Source of the DNA: JBCCGI01 sp039029355
Lineage (GTDB): Bacteria > Planctomycetota > UBA1135 > GCA-002686595
Length of the DNA: 47,134 nucleotides
Reading direction: 5' to 3'
Assembly (NCBI GenBank): GCA_039029355.1
Contig: JBCCGI010000063.1
Location: forward strand, 1-47,134
Shown here: positions 25,300-33,305 of the stretch, in pieces
Position numbering within the stretch: position 1 is the first letter of the stretch
How the letters are laid out: each line of letters starts with the position of its first letter
Program-made: the position numbers and the translations under genes
Notes under the pieces: model-generated
What the model was told of the DNA's origin: nothing
Database searches by the model: none
What the model saw: the letters and a program-made list of their open reading frames with translations, nothing else

Positions 25300-27939
25300 A
25301 TGAAGCACCGCGTGATCGGATTCCTCTCCTGCCTGTCCTGCTCGGGCACGCTCTCCGCGCAGGAGCCCGTCGACAGCATCCGCCTCCTGGCGCCCTTCCA
25401 GTCCTCGCCGGCGATCGAGCTGCGCGCCGTCGGCGACGCCGAGAGCGATGGGGACCAAGACGTGCTCTTCCTGGGGCTCGACCGCATCCAGACCTGGCTC
25501 AACGACGGCGGCGGTGGGTTCAGCCCGGGACCGGAGACCTCGCTGCCGTTCCCCAACAATCACTTCCGCGACTCGGTGCAGTTCGGAGACGTGACGGCCG
25601 ACGGCCTGGCGGACGTGGTGGTCATCGACCTGGGCCTTCCGCTCGGCCTGCTCGTGTATCCCGGACTCCCCGGGGGGACGTTCGGCCCGTTCGAGCACAT
25701 CCCCACGAACACCGCTTCGCTCGGCTTCGATCTCGGGGACGCGGACGGCGACGGCGACCTGGACATCGTCGAGCTGCACGGCGAGGCGGGGGGCGAGTAC
25801 GTGACCTGGTGGTCCTGGAACGGCGCGGGCTTCAGCGCCAACGCGCCGCTGATCGAGACCGACGCCGGCACCCTCCTGCGGGCGCTGGAGGCGGTCGACC
25901 TCGACCTCGACGGGGACCACGACGTGGTGGTCGTCGACGCCCTCGGACCGAACCTCATCACGCTTCCCACGGTCGCGGGATCGCCGACCCTGGGCGTTTC
26001 CGTGCCGCTGGGGATTCCGGCCTCGACCTCCTACAGCGTCGTCGGCGGCGACCTGGATGGGGATCTGGACGGCGATGTGGTCGTCGCGCGCCTCTTTTCG
26101 TCCCGCCTGGACATCCAGCCGATCCTGAGCGCGGGGACCGGCGCGGTCACGGCGGCCCCGGCGCAGATCCTGGAGGAGTACGACGTCAACAGCTACGCGG
26201 TGCCCTTCCACCTCGGGGACTGGGACGGGGACGGCGACGCGGAGCTCCTGAGCGAAGCGCGGGTCACCGAGGGGGGCGTATCGCGACCGGGCTTCTACGT
26301 GCACGAGAACGACGGAGCCCACGCGTTCACGCGCCGCTCGCACATCATTTCGGACACCCAGATCGGAGGTGCGGGGCCGGCGGACTTCAACGGGGACGGT
26401 GTCCTCGACTTCGCGAGCGCGGCCGGCATCAAGTTCGGCGACGGCACGTTCCACGACACCCTGGTCCGCATCGACCCGGTCGAGCATCGGGCCCGGGACT
26501 GGGACGACGACGGCGACCTCGACCTGTACGGAGCCGGCACCCTGGGCGCGATCAGCGCGAACGATGGCACGGGAGCCTTCACGGAGGTGCCGGATCTCAT
26601 CCCGCCGCTCCCGCTCACCGATCCGCAGGAGTTCTACGCCAGCCCGATCCTCCTGGGCGACTTCAACGGCGACGGACGGCTCGACTTCATCGCGGAGCTG
26701 CGGCTTTTCGTCTCGCTCTTCCAGACCGAGTTCGTGGCCATGCACCTCCTGCTGGACGACGGGCTGGGCGCCTTCGTCGACGTGGGCAATGCGGCCCCGG
26801 CCGGTGTCCAGATCCCCGGCAACGGGCATCCGGAGAGCCAGCTCTTCGCGTTCGGGACGCACGACCTGGACGGCAACGGATCCCAGGACATCGTCACGGA
26901 CGGTGGGTACTGGGCCAACGATGGCTCGGGGTTCTTCGCGGCCTTCACGCCGCTCTTCGGCGGCCGTCCGGTCGCGGCCTTCGACATCGAGGGCGACGGC
27001 GACCTCGACCTGGTGACCTACACCGGCCCGGCGGGCTTCGGCACCCCGGCCCAGATGAACCTCCAGCGCCACGACGGCTCTCTGGGCTTCACCTCCGAGC
27101 CCGTCCTCTCCGCGCCCTTTCTGCACTTCCGCGCCGAGGCCGAGGACCTGGACGAGGACGGCGACCTGGATCTCACCATCGGCACCGAGTTCCAGCGCAA
27201 CGAGCTGTACGTCTTCGAGAACCTGAACGGCTCGCTGGTTCCCGGCCCGGTCCTCACCGTCGACTTCAGCGAGGGCAACGCCGTCTTCGTGGAGGACTTC
27301 AACGGCGACGGCCTCGGCGACCTGGCCACCGGCGCGTCGGAGTACGACACGAACGAGTCGGACGAGGCCTTCTTCGTCTTCCCGCGCCTTGGCCCGGGCG
27401 TGGCCTACGGAGCTCCCAGCGCCTACATCGGCCGCAGCCTCCAGGGAGGCGCCGATGTGGACGCGGACGGCGACCTCGACGGCCTCGGCGAGGCCGTGGT
27501 CCGCAACTGGGAGCTCAACGGCCCCGGGGCGGGCGTGATCCGCCAGTACGGAACGGGCGACGCGGGTGCCGGGGGAGCGATCCCTGTGCTCGGCGCGAGC
27601 GGGCCGCTCCAACCCGGCTCGACCTCCGCCTCGATCCGCATCCGCCGAGGTCTCGGCGGCGCGCCGGCGATCCTGGCGTTCGGCTCGGGGGAGGCCGCGC
27701 TGATCGACCTCCCGCTGCCCGGGATGACGACCTGGATCGACCCGATCACCTTCGGCATTCCGGTGGTCCTGGGCGGAACGCCGGGGGCGCCGGGCGCGGG
27801 GGTCTTCGACCTGGCTCTGGACGGAGTCCTCGTCTCCGGCGCAGGACTCACGTTCTACGCGCAGGCCGTCCTGCTCGATGCGGCAGGCGACAGCGGCTTC
27901 AGCTCGACGAACGGGCTGGAGCTGCTGTTCGGCCTGTAG
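25300..27939 (+). CDS. Secreted FG-GAP/VCBS-repeat protein
   Basis: 879 residues from ATG 25300, with a signal peptide MKHRVIGFLSCLSCSGTLSAQ. At least ten repeats of the calcium-binding loop type D-x-D-G-D-x-D are seen (LGDADGDGDLDIVEL, GDWDGDGDAELL, DFNGDGVLDFASA, DFNGDGRLDFI, DLDEDGDLDLTIG and others), each with FG-GAP-like strands, arranged as one or two beta-propellers. The last roughly 130 residues are the recurring C-terminal module (SGAGLTFYAQAVLLDAAGD near the end). Such proteins are calcium-stabilised extracellular surface or adhesion proteins. An upstream in-frame extension to 25111 reads through the region after the VWA gene and is not coding-like. A strong hairpin follows. Confidence 0.88.
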   Translation: MKHRVIGFLSCLSCSGTLSAQEPVDSIRLLAPFQSSPAIELRAVGDAESDGDQDVLFLGLDRIQTWLNDGGGGFSPGPETSLPFPNNHFRDSVQFGDVTADGLADVVVIDLGLPLGLLVYPGLPGGTFGPFEHIPTNTASLGFDLGDADGDGDLDIVELHGEAGGEYVTWWSWNGAGFSANAPLIETDAGTLLRALEAVDLDLDGDHDVVVVDALGPNLITLPTVAGSPTLGVSVPLGIPASTSYSVVGGDLDGDLDGDVVVARLFSSRLDIQPILSAGTGAVTAAPAQILEEYDVNSYAVPFHLGDWDGDGDAELLSEARVTEGGVSRPGFYVHENDGAHAFTRRSHIISDTQIGGAGPADFNGDGVLDFASAAGIKFGDGTFHDTLVRIDPVEHRARDWDDDGDLDLYGAGTLGAISANDGTGAFTEVPDLIPPLPLTDPQEFYASPILLGDFNGDGRLDFIAELRLFVSLFQTEFVAMHLLLDDGLGAFVDVGNAAPAGVQIPGNGHPESQLFAFGTHDLDGNGSQDIVTDGGYWANDGSGFFAAFTPLFGGRPVAAFDIEGDGDLDLVTYTGPAGFGTPAQMNLQRHDGSLGFTSEPVLSAPFLHFRAEAEDLDEDGDLDLTIGTEFQRNELYVFENLNGSLVPGPVLTVDFSEGNAVFVEDFNGDGLGDLATGASEYDTNESDEAFFVFPRLGPGVAYGAPSAYIGRSLQGGADVDADGDLDGLGEAVVRNWELNGPGAGVIRQYGTGDAGAGGAIPVLGASGPLQPGSTSASIRIRRGLGGAPAILAFGSGEAALIDLPLPGMTTWIDPITFGIPVVLGGTPGAPGAGVFDLALDGVLVSGAGLTFYAQAVLLDAAGDSGFSSTNGLELLFGL

Positions 27940-28010
27940 GGACCACCCCGCGGCGAGCGGGCGCTTGCCAGCGCAGAAGATGGCCTTCGGCGTCGCGGCG
28001 GTCGCGGCAG

Positions 28011-28066
28011 CGATGCGACGGAGTCGGTCGGGGGTCAGGCGGCCCGACCGGCTTCGGGTCGCATCG
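28011..28066. terminator. Large two-part hairpin
   Basis: CGATGCGAC (28011-28019) pairs perfectly with GTCGCATCG (28058-28066). Inside, AGTCGGTCGGG (28022-28032) pairs with CCCGACCGGCT (28043-28053) with one wobble, and a 10-base loop remains. It lies between the convergent FG-GAP gene and tRNA-Arg, so it may terminate both. Confidence 0.65.
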
Positions 28067-28146
28067 TCGCGTCGAGAACGCTGTCCTGCCGTTCCGCCAG
28101 CTCGGTGGACAAGGCCCCCGATTGCTGCCCTCTGAGGCCGTTGTCA

Positions 28147-28223
28147 TGGCGCGCCTGGCAGGACTCGAACCTGCGACCGTCGGATTAGAAGTCCGGTGCT
28201 CTATCCAGCTGAGCTACAGGCGC
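28147..28223 (-). tRNA. tRNA-Arg (anticodon TCT)
   Basis: Read on the minus strand: acceptor GCGCCTG (5') pairs with CAGGCGC (3'), discriminator G, then an encoded CCA (28147-28149). The D-arm is GCTCAGCTGGATAGAGC, the anticodon loop CTTCTAA gives TCT, and the T-arm is GCAGGTTCGAATCCTGC. The first pair of the anticodon stem (C27-A43) appears mismatched. The 5' part overlaps the 3' end of the upstream membrane-protein frame. Confidence 0.95.
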
Positions 28224-28919
28224 CTCGGGATCAACCCTAGCAGAAGATCCGGGCACGCCCCAGCGCGGCGGGGCGGAGCTCTGCCTCCACAACCACAGCG
28301 CTGCCGCGACGATCCAGGCCTCCCACAGCGCGACGAAGGCCAAGAGCGGGTGCACCTCCGGGCGGAACGCTCCGCCCGCCGTTGCCACCAGGCCCACGAC
28401 GCCGACGAGCACCCCCAGCAAGCCGGTCGGGCGTGAGCGCTTGACGAGCGCCGCGCCCCACAGGAGCGCGCTCAGCGCCGTGCCGACCAGGAACACCACC
28501 GTCGCAACGTCCGCGAGCTCGTGCAGCACGCGCCACACCGCGGCGAAGGCCTCGTGGTTCTCGGCCCCCGGACGCGTCAGCGCCAACAGCTTCGGGGCCG
28601 CGAGGCCGTTCGCCGTTGCGGCGAGGATCGCAAAGGTCAGGCCGAGCACGAGCGCGGCGAGGCCGAGGTCGGCGCGTGCCGGCGCGTGGTGCAGCCGGCG
28701 GTGGAGCGCGAGTCCGCCCGCGGTCTGCAGCACCAGGCTGGTCACCGCGCCCGCGTGGATGAGCGCGGCGAGGTACGCGTAGTGGAGGTCGACCGCAGCG
28801 TCGGCGGAGTGGGTCAGGCCGCTGGTAGGATGCAGCACCATGCTCAACACTCCGAAGAGCGCGCCGGCGATGAGAAGCAGCGCGCTGCCGCGCGCGCTCG
28901 AAGCGTTGGCGTTCGTCAT
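28185..28919 (-). CDS. Multi-pass membrane protein, unknown
   Basis: 244 residues from ATG 28919. About six hydrophobic helices (for example GSALLLIAGALFGVLSMVL, ALVLGLTFAILAATANGLA, LLGVLVGVVGLVATAGGA, AFVALWEAWIVAAALWLW) make it an integral inner-membrane protein; I do not recognise a family with certainty. Its start is 74 bp from the divergent TetR gene, which probably controls it. No stop occurs before the tRNA-Arg gene on the same strand: the last roughly 13 residues (PVAQLDRAPDF) are a translation of tRNA sequence, with the stop at 28185-28187 inside it. Confidence 0.7.
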   Translation of the reverse strand: MTNANASSARGSALLLIAGALFGVLSMVLHPTSGLTHSADAAVDLHYAYLAALIHAGAVTSLVLQTAGGLALHRRLHHAPARADLGLAALVLGLTFAILAATANGLAAPKLLALTRPGAENHEAFAAVWRVLHELADVATVVFLVGTALSALLWGAALVKRSRPTGLLGVLVGVVGLVATAGGAFRPEVHPLLAFVALWEAWIVAAALWLWRQSSAPPRWGVPGSSARVDPEAPVAQLDRAPDF

Positions 28920-28956
28920 GCCCCGAACGTGCGCGAACGCGCGCGGCGCGTCGACA

Positions 28957-28976
28957 GACGATTTCGCCGGATCGTC
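28957..28976. promoter_or_regulatory. Candidate TetR operator
   Basis: GACGAT (28957-28962) and ATCGTC (28971-28976) form a perfect inverted repeat with an 8-base spacer. A second inverted repeat, CCGGA-TCG-TCCGG (28967-28979), overlaps it. Both lie in the 74-bp gap between the divergent membrane-protein and TetR genes, the usual place for a TetR-family site. No binding data; inference. Confidence 0.45.
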
Positions 28977-28993
28977 CGGAACTGAGCGCGACC

Positions 28994-29575
28994 GTGGATG
29001 ACGGGCGTGAGGACCCGCGTGTCGTCGACTCGCGCGCGCGCATTCGGGCGGCCGTTCTGGCGCTCGTCGAGGAGCGCGGGCTCAAGGCGACCAAGGTGAA
29101 GGACATCCTCGCGCGGGCGGCGGTGGCGCGCGCGACCTTCTATGCGCACTTCGAAGACAAGGAGGCCGCGTTCGTCGGCGGCTTCGACCTGCTGCGCATC
29201 GCGTTGCCGCCGGGAGAGCCCGGTGCGGGGCCGGCGCCGGTTCCGCCGCTTGGCCCGGTGTTCGCGCACGTCGCCGAGATGGCGCCGCTCTTCGCCAGCG
29301 TGAGCAAGCACGGCGAGCTCGAGCTGCCGCTCCAGGTCGCCCGGCGCGACCTGGGCGCGACCTTCCGCGCCGCGCTCGCCGAGTTGTCCGAGCGCGGCTT
29401 CGCGCTGGCGGGGCCGGTCGAGGCCTTGGCGCAGGCCGCGACCGCGGTCGTGCTCGCGCTGGTGGAGGGTTGGCTGGAGGAGGGCGCCCCGGGCGCGCCC
29501 GAGGAGCGCGCCAGGCTGGCGGAGGATCTGGTGCGGCGCCTGGTCGTCGGACCGTCGCCTGCGCCGGACCGCTAG
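28994..29575 (+). CDS. TetR-family transcriptional regulator
   Basis: 193 residues from GTG 28994. The N-terminal DNA-binding domain is clear: RARIRAAVLALVEERGLKAT, then VKDILARAAVARATFYAHFEDKEAAF, which is the TetR helix-turn-helix followed by the conserved F-Y-x-H-F-x-x-K helix. The C-terminal part is helical and variable, as expected for the ligand pocket. TetR proteins usually repress the gene divergent to them; here that is the multi-pass membrane protein, with a palindrome between. The inducer is unknown. Confidence 0.9.
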   Translation: MDDGREDPRVVDSRARIRAAVLALVEERGLKATKVKDILARAAVARATFYAHFEDKEAAFVGGFDLLRIALPPGEPGAGPAPVPPLGPVFAHVAEMAPLFASVSKHGELELPLQVARRDLGATFRAALAELSERGFALAGPVEALAQAATAVVLALVEGWLEEGAPGAPEERARLAEDLVRRLVVGPSPAPDR

Positions 29576-29671
29576 CGGGCACGATCGTGGACGCGCGCGG
29601 GGAGCGCGGCGGGCACGGTGGGGGAGCCGCGGAGGTCCGCGGCGCTCCAACCGCAATCCAGGAGGCACCCG

Positions 29672-30055
29672 ATGAAGAAGCTCGCTCTCGTTCTCACCCT
29701 CGCTCCCCTGGCCTCGGCCGGCGTCCTCGCGGCGGCCGGCGGCGGCGAGGAGCAGCTCGCCGGCCCGCTCGGGATCTTCGAGTCGCGGCTGGGCAGCTGG
29801 GACCTCGAGTACACCATCCGCATGAGCACCGGCGAGACGAAGGGCGCCGGCATTGAGACCTACCGCGCCACCGCCGGCGGCGAGTGGATGGTGGTCGACT
29901 TCGACGGCAGCTTCTTCGGCGAGCCCTACACGTCCCACGCGGTCGTCGGCTTCGACGGCGACGCGGGGACCTACGTCTCGTGGTCTTTCGACCCCTACCT
30001 AGAGCTGCCCACGCGCAGCGAAGGCAGCTGGGACGAAGGACGCGCACGCTCGTGA
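29672..30055 (+). pseudogene. Secreted DUF1579-like protein, apparently frameshifted
   Basis: An AGGAGG Shine-Dalgarno (29660-29665) precedes ATG 29672. MKKLALVLTLAPLASAGVLAAA is a signal peptide. FESRLGSWDLEYTIRMSTGE, GGEWMVVDFDGSFFGEPY and VGFDGDAGTYVSWSFDPYLE fit DUF1579, but the frame stops at 30055 after 127 residues, short for the family. Sense resumes one frame over at 30043 (RTLVTWSDGKDLEGAE), so two extra bases or one missing base in the CGCGC run at 30041-30045 would explain it. Beyond about 30100 no frame looks like the family, so the 3' end may be decayed rather than merely mis-sequenced. About 185 bp without recognisable sense follow before the VOC gene. Confidence 0.6.
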
Positions 30056-30285
30056 CGTGGTCCGACGGCAAGGACCTCGAGGGCGCCGAGTGCGCGCTCC
30101 GCGGTGAGCTCGGCGTCGGGCCAGCGCCAGTCCTGGTCGTCGAGCTGGATCAGCTCGTCGCGGTAGAGAGCGTGCAGGGGAGGCGCGGGCTGCGGATCAT
30201 GTTGCCCGGGTGGACCGCGCCCGGGCGCCGCGGTCACCGGGAATCGAATGGGAGCGGAGCGCGGCTCGCGCTAGCCTCGGCGGCG

Positions 30286-30687
30286 ATGGCCGGCCGCTCG
30301 ATCTACCGCGTGACGCTCGTCGTGCGCGACTACGACGAGGCGCTCGCGTTCTACGTTGGCAAGCTCGGCTTCGAGCTGCTCGAGGACCGGCCGCTGGAGC
30401 CGGGCGAGGGCGGCAAGCGCTGGGTGCTCGTGGCGCCGCCCGGGGGCGCGGGGTGCGCGCTGCTGCTCGCGCGCGCGGCGGGGGAGGCGCAGGCGGCGCG
30501 CGCCGGCGACCAGACCGGCGGGCGCGTCGCGTTCTTCCTGGAGACCGACGACTTCGCGCGCGACCACGTCGCGCTGCTGGCGCGCGGCGTTCGCTTCCGC
30601 GAAGAGCCGCGCACCGAGCCCTACGGGACGGTCGCGGTGTTCGAGGATCTCTACGGCAACCTCTGGGACCTGATCGAGCCGGCGTAG
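30286..30687 (+). CDS. VOC-family (glyoxalase-like) protein
   Basis: 133 residues from ATG 30286. VTLVVRDYDEALAFYVGKLG is the canonical first beta-alpha unit of the vicinal-oxygen-chelate fold, and GTVAVFEDLYGNLWDLIEP the canonical last one, with a metal-binding Glu at EDLYGN/LIEP. The length equals a single two-module VOC domain. Possible roles include glyoxalase/bleomycin-resistance-type dioxygenase or detoxification; the substrate is not assignable. The same frame is open upstream through the broken DUF1579 region, but 30286 is the only start consistent with the fold. Confidence 0.85.
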   Translation: MAGRSIYRVTLVVRDYDEALAFYVGKLGFELLEDRPLEPGEGGKRWVLVAPPGGAGCALLLARAAGEAQAARAGDQTGGRVAFFLETDDFARDHVALLARGVRFREEPRTEPYGTVAVFEDLYGNLWDLIEPA

Positions 30688-30777
30688 GCCGCCGGCAGCG
30701 GGGGACGCAGCCGGCGACTTCGTCAGGGCGGAGCCCCTGGGGGCCCGCCCCAACGCGCCTGGGCCCGCGCAGCGCCG

Positions 30778-31818
30778 CTAGAAGCCGGCCGCGGCGGTCT
30801 TCTCGGACGCAGCTCGCTGCGCCAAGAGCTCGCGGACGGCTGCCAGCTCGAGCTCCAGCTCCTGGCAGCGCGAGCAGTCGTCGCGCTGGCCGACGAGGTC
30901 GGAGTTGTCCTTCTTCTTCGGCTCCTCGCCTTCGCACTCGGGCTCGGGCTCCGGCTCCGGCTCGCCGCCGTGGCACTCGGGCTCGGGCTCGGACTCCGGC
31001 TCGGCGCGGTTGCTCTCGCAGCCCTCGTCGCCGCAGTCCTCGCAGGACTCGCAGCGGCCTTCCTCGCGGCACTCGCCGCAGTCGCGGCACGAGCGGCAGC
31101 TGTCGCGGCCGCGGCTGCTGCTGCGTTCGAGCGCGGACACCTGGCGCTCCAGCTGGCGGATCAGGCCTTCACGCTGCCGCTCCAGCTGCTCGGCGAGGGA
31201 CTCCATCTCGCGCTCGACCTGCTCCATGTGCTTCTCGATCTGACGCTCGAACTGCTCCATCTGGCGCTCCATCTGGCGCTCGAGCTGCTCCTCCTCGCGC
31301 TCCAGCTCGCGGTGGGCGCGCTCCAGCTCGCGCTCCATCGAGCGCTCCTGGTTCTCGGACTCGCGCTCGAGGTTCTCCAGCGCGCGCTCGGTCTCCTCTT
31401 CGAGGCGCTCTAGTTCGGCCTCCAGCTGGCGGCGGCGCGACTCGGCGCCCTCCGCGATCTCGTGGCGCCGCTGCTCGCGCTGGCGCTCGGCCTGGCGCTG
31501 GCGCTCCTCGTGGCCGCGGACCATCTCCTCGGCGCGGCGCTCGAGCTCCTCGCGGCGCTGCATCGAGTTGTGCTCCAGGTCCTCGTGCTGGGCCTCGAAC
31601 TGGCGCATCTGGTGCTCGCGGGCCTCCTCCAGCTCGCGCTCGCGGGCCTCGCCCTGCTGCTCGAGGTGGTGGATCTGCTCGTCGATCTGGTGCTCCAGCT
31701 CGGCGAGCTGGTGCTCGTGGCGCTCGTCCTCGGAGTCGGGGGCGCCCGAGGAGCCGAAGCCGTGGAGCGCGAAGCCCCCGATCAGAGCCAGCGTGGAGAG
31801 GGGGACGAAACGCAGCAT
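30778..31818 (-). CDS. Exported coiled-coil protein with cysteine cluster
   Basis: 346 residues from ATG 31818, supported by a strong GGAGGA Shine-Dalgarno (complement of 31825-31830). MLRFVPLSTLALIGGFALHGFGSSG is a signal or anchor. Residues about 30-235 are an extreme Glu/Arg/Gln-rich coiled coil of repeated ERQ/EREL-type units. Residues about 236-275 hold a cysteine cluster of repeated CxxC and CxxxxC pairs (CRSCRDCGEC, then CESCEDCGDEGC). Next is an acidic Pro-Glu linker (EPEPEPECEGEEPKKK) and a final CSRCQELELELAAVREL helix. No known family is recognised. It may be a periplasmic scaffold or metal/disulfide-linked filament protein. It is divergent from the oxidoreductase at 31995. Confidence 0.75.
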   Translation of the reverse strand: MLRFVPLSTLALIGGFALHGFGSSGAPDSEDERHEHQLAELEHQIDEQIHHLEQQGEARERELEEAREHQMRQFEAQHEDLEHNSMQRREELERRAEEMVRGHEERQRQAERQREQRRHEIAEGAESRRRQLEAELERLEEETERALENLERESENQERSMERELERAHRELEREEEQLERQMERQMEQFERQIEKHMEQVEREMESLAEQLERQREGLIRQLERQVSALERSSSRGRDSCRSCRDCGECREEGRCESCEDCGDEGCESNRAEPESEPEPECHGGEPEPEPEPECEGEEPKKKDNSDLVGQRDDCSRCQELELELAAVRELLAQRAASEKTAAAGF

Positions 31819-31994
31819 GGGAGTTCCTCCAAGGTCCTGGGTCGCGATGCAGCCGTGGGCGCCGCCCCTACGGGCGGGGCCGGCGATGCTATCGCGATTT
31901 TTCGGACGGATCGGCGACACGCCTTTGTAAAGCGGGCCGGGGCGGGGCGCGTGCCGCCGGCGCTGCCTATCCTTGGGACTCCCCAGGTGACCCC

Positions 31995-33305
31995 ATGGAG
32001 AACGCGATGCAGGTTCGACCGACACCGACGCGCCGGGACTTTCTCGGCGGATCCGCCGCGGCCGGCGCGGCTCTCCTCCTCGGCTCCGGAGCGCGCGCCC
32101 AGGACGCCGCCGCGTCGGAGCGGTCGCTCCGGCTCGGGGTGATCGGGGTGGGCAACCGCGGGCGCTCGAACCTCGACGGCGTCGCCCACGAGGGCATCGC
32201 CGCGCTCTGCGACGTCGACGGGCGCTTTCTGGCCCAGGCCGCCAAGCGTTTCCCCGAGGCCAAGACCTACACCGACTTCCGGCGCATGCTCGCCGCCGAG
32301 GAGCTGGACGCCGTCGTCGTCAGCACGCCCGACCACACCCACGCGGTGGCGACGCTCGACGCGCTGGAGCGCGGCCTGCACGTCTACTGCGAGAAGCCGC
32401 TGACGCACTCGGTCGCCGAGGCGCGCCGCGTGCGCGAGGCGGCCCGGCGCGCCGGCGTGGCCACGCAGATGGGCACGCAGATCCACGCCGGCGAGAACTA
32501 CCGCCGCGTCGTCGAGCTGGTCCGCGCCGGCGCCGTCGGTGCGGTGAAGGAGGTCTACGTCTTCTGCGGCAAGGGCTGGTGGGCTCCGGCGCTCCCCGAG
32601 GGCGGCGGCGGCGAGGTGCCGCCGCACCTCGACTACGAGCTGTGGACCGGCCCGGCGCACCTGCTTCCGTACCACGAGGGCTACCACCCGGCGAACTGGC
32701 GACGCTACTGGAACTACGGCGGCGGCACGCTGGCCGACATGGCCTGCCACTACATGGACCTGCCGTTCTGGGCGCTGTCGCTCGAGGCGCCGGTGGACGT
32801 CGAGGCCGAGGGCCCCGCGGTGCACGCCGACGGGACGCCGGAGTGGCTCCACGCGCGCTGGACCTTCCCCGCCCGCGGCGACGCGCCGCCGGTCGTGCTG
32901 CACTGGTACGATGGCGGCCGGCGCCCCGAGATCCTGGCCGAGCACGGCATCGATTGGGGCAGCGGCGTGCTGTTCGTCGGGGAGCGCGGGATGCTGCTCG
33001 CCGACTACTCGCATCGCCGGCTGATGCCCGAGGCCGACTTCCGCGAGTTCGAGCCGCCCGCGCCTTCGATCGCGCCGTCGATCGGGCACTACAAGGAGTG
33101 GCTCGCCGCCTGCCGCGCGCCCGCGGGCGAGCGCGCGACGACCTGCTCGTTCGAGTACGGCGGCGCGCTGACCGAGACCGTGCTGCTCGGCGCGGCGGCC
33201 TTCCGCGCCGGCGCCAAGCTGACCTGGGACGCCGGCGCGATGCGGGCGGCCGGAGCCGACGTGCAGGCGCTGCTCGACCGGCCTTACCGCGAGGGCTGGA
33301 GTTGA
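31995..33305 (+). CDS. Tat-exported Gfo/Idh/MocA-family oxidoreductase
   Basis: 436 residues from ATG 31995 (a second ATG at 32007 is possible). TRRDFLGGSAAAGAALLLG is a twin-arginine signal. The Rossmann motif LGVIGVGNRGR (47-57), the STPDHTHAVATLDAL strand and YCEKPLTHS, carrying the catalytic-type Lys, define the family. GTLADMACHYMDLPFWAL and a WYDGGRRP segment are typical of the planctomycete Tat-exported branch. It is an NAD(P)- or tightly bound cofactor-dependent sugar or polyol oxidoreductase acting outside the cytoplasm. Its stop overlaps the TTG start of the ankyrin gene by three bases, so the pair is translationally coupled. Confidence 0.9.
   Translation: MENAMQVRPTPTRRDFLGGSAAAGAALLLGSGARAQDAAASERSLRLGVIGVGNRGRSNLDGVAHEGIAALCDVDGRFLAQAAKRFPEAKTYTDFRRMLAAEELDAVVVSTPDHTHAVATLDALERGLHVYCEKPLTHSVAEARRVREAARRAGVATQMGTQIHAGENYRRVVELVRAGAVGAVKEVYVFCGKGWWAPALPEGGGGEVPPHLDYELWTGPAHLLPYHEGYHPANWRRYWNYGGGTLADMACHYMDLPFWALSLEAPVDVEAEGPAVHADGTPEWLHARWTFPARGDAPPVVLHWYDGGRRPEILAEHGIDWGSGVLFVGERGMLLADYSHRRLMPEADFREFEPPAPSIAPSIGHYKEWLAACRAPAGERATTCSFEYGGALTETVLLGAAAFRAGAKLTWDAGAMRAAGADVQALLDRPYREGWS

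Noticed and set aside
29995..30237. An 80-residue minus-strand frame over the broken DUF1579 gene containing LYRDELIQLDDQDWRWPD
   Set aside because: Briefly protein-like, but short, without a start signal, and antisense to a recognisable family.
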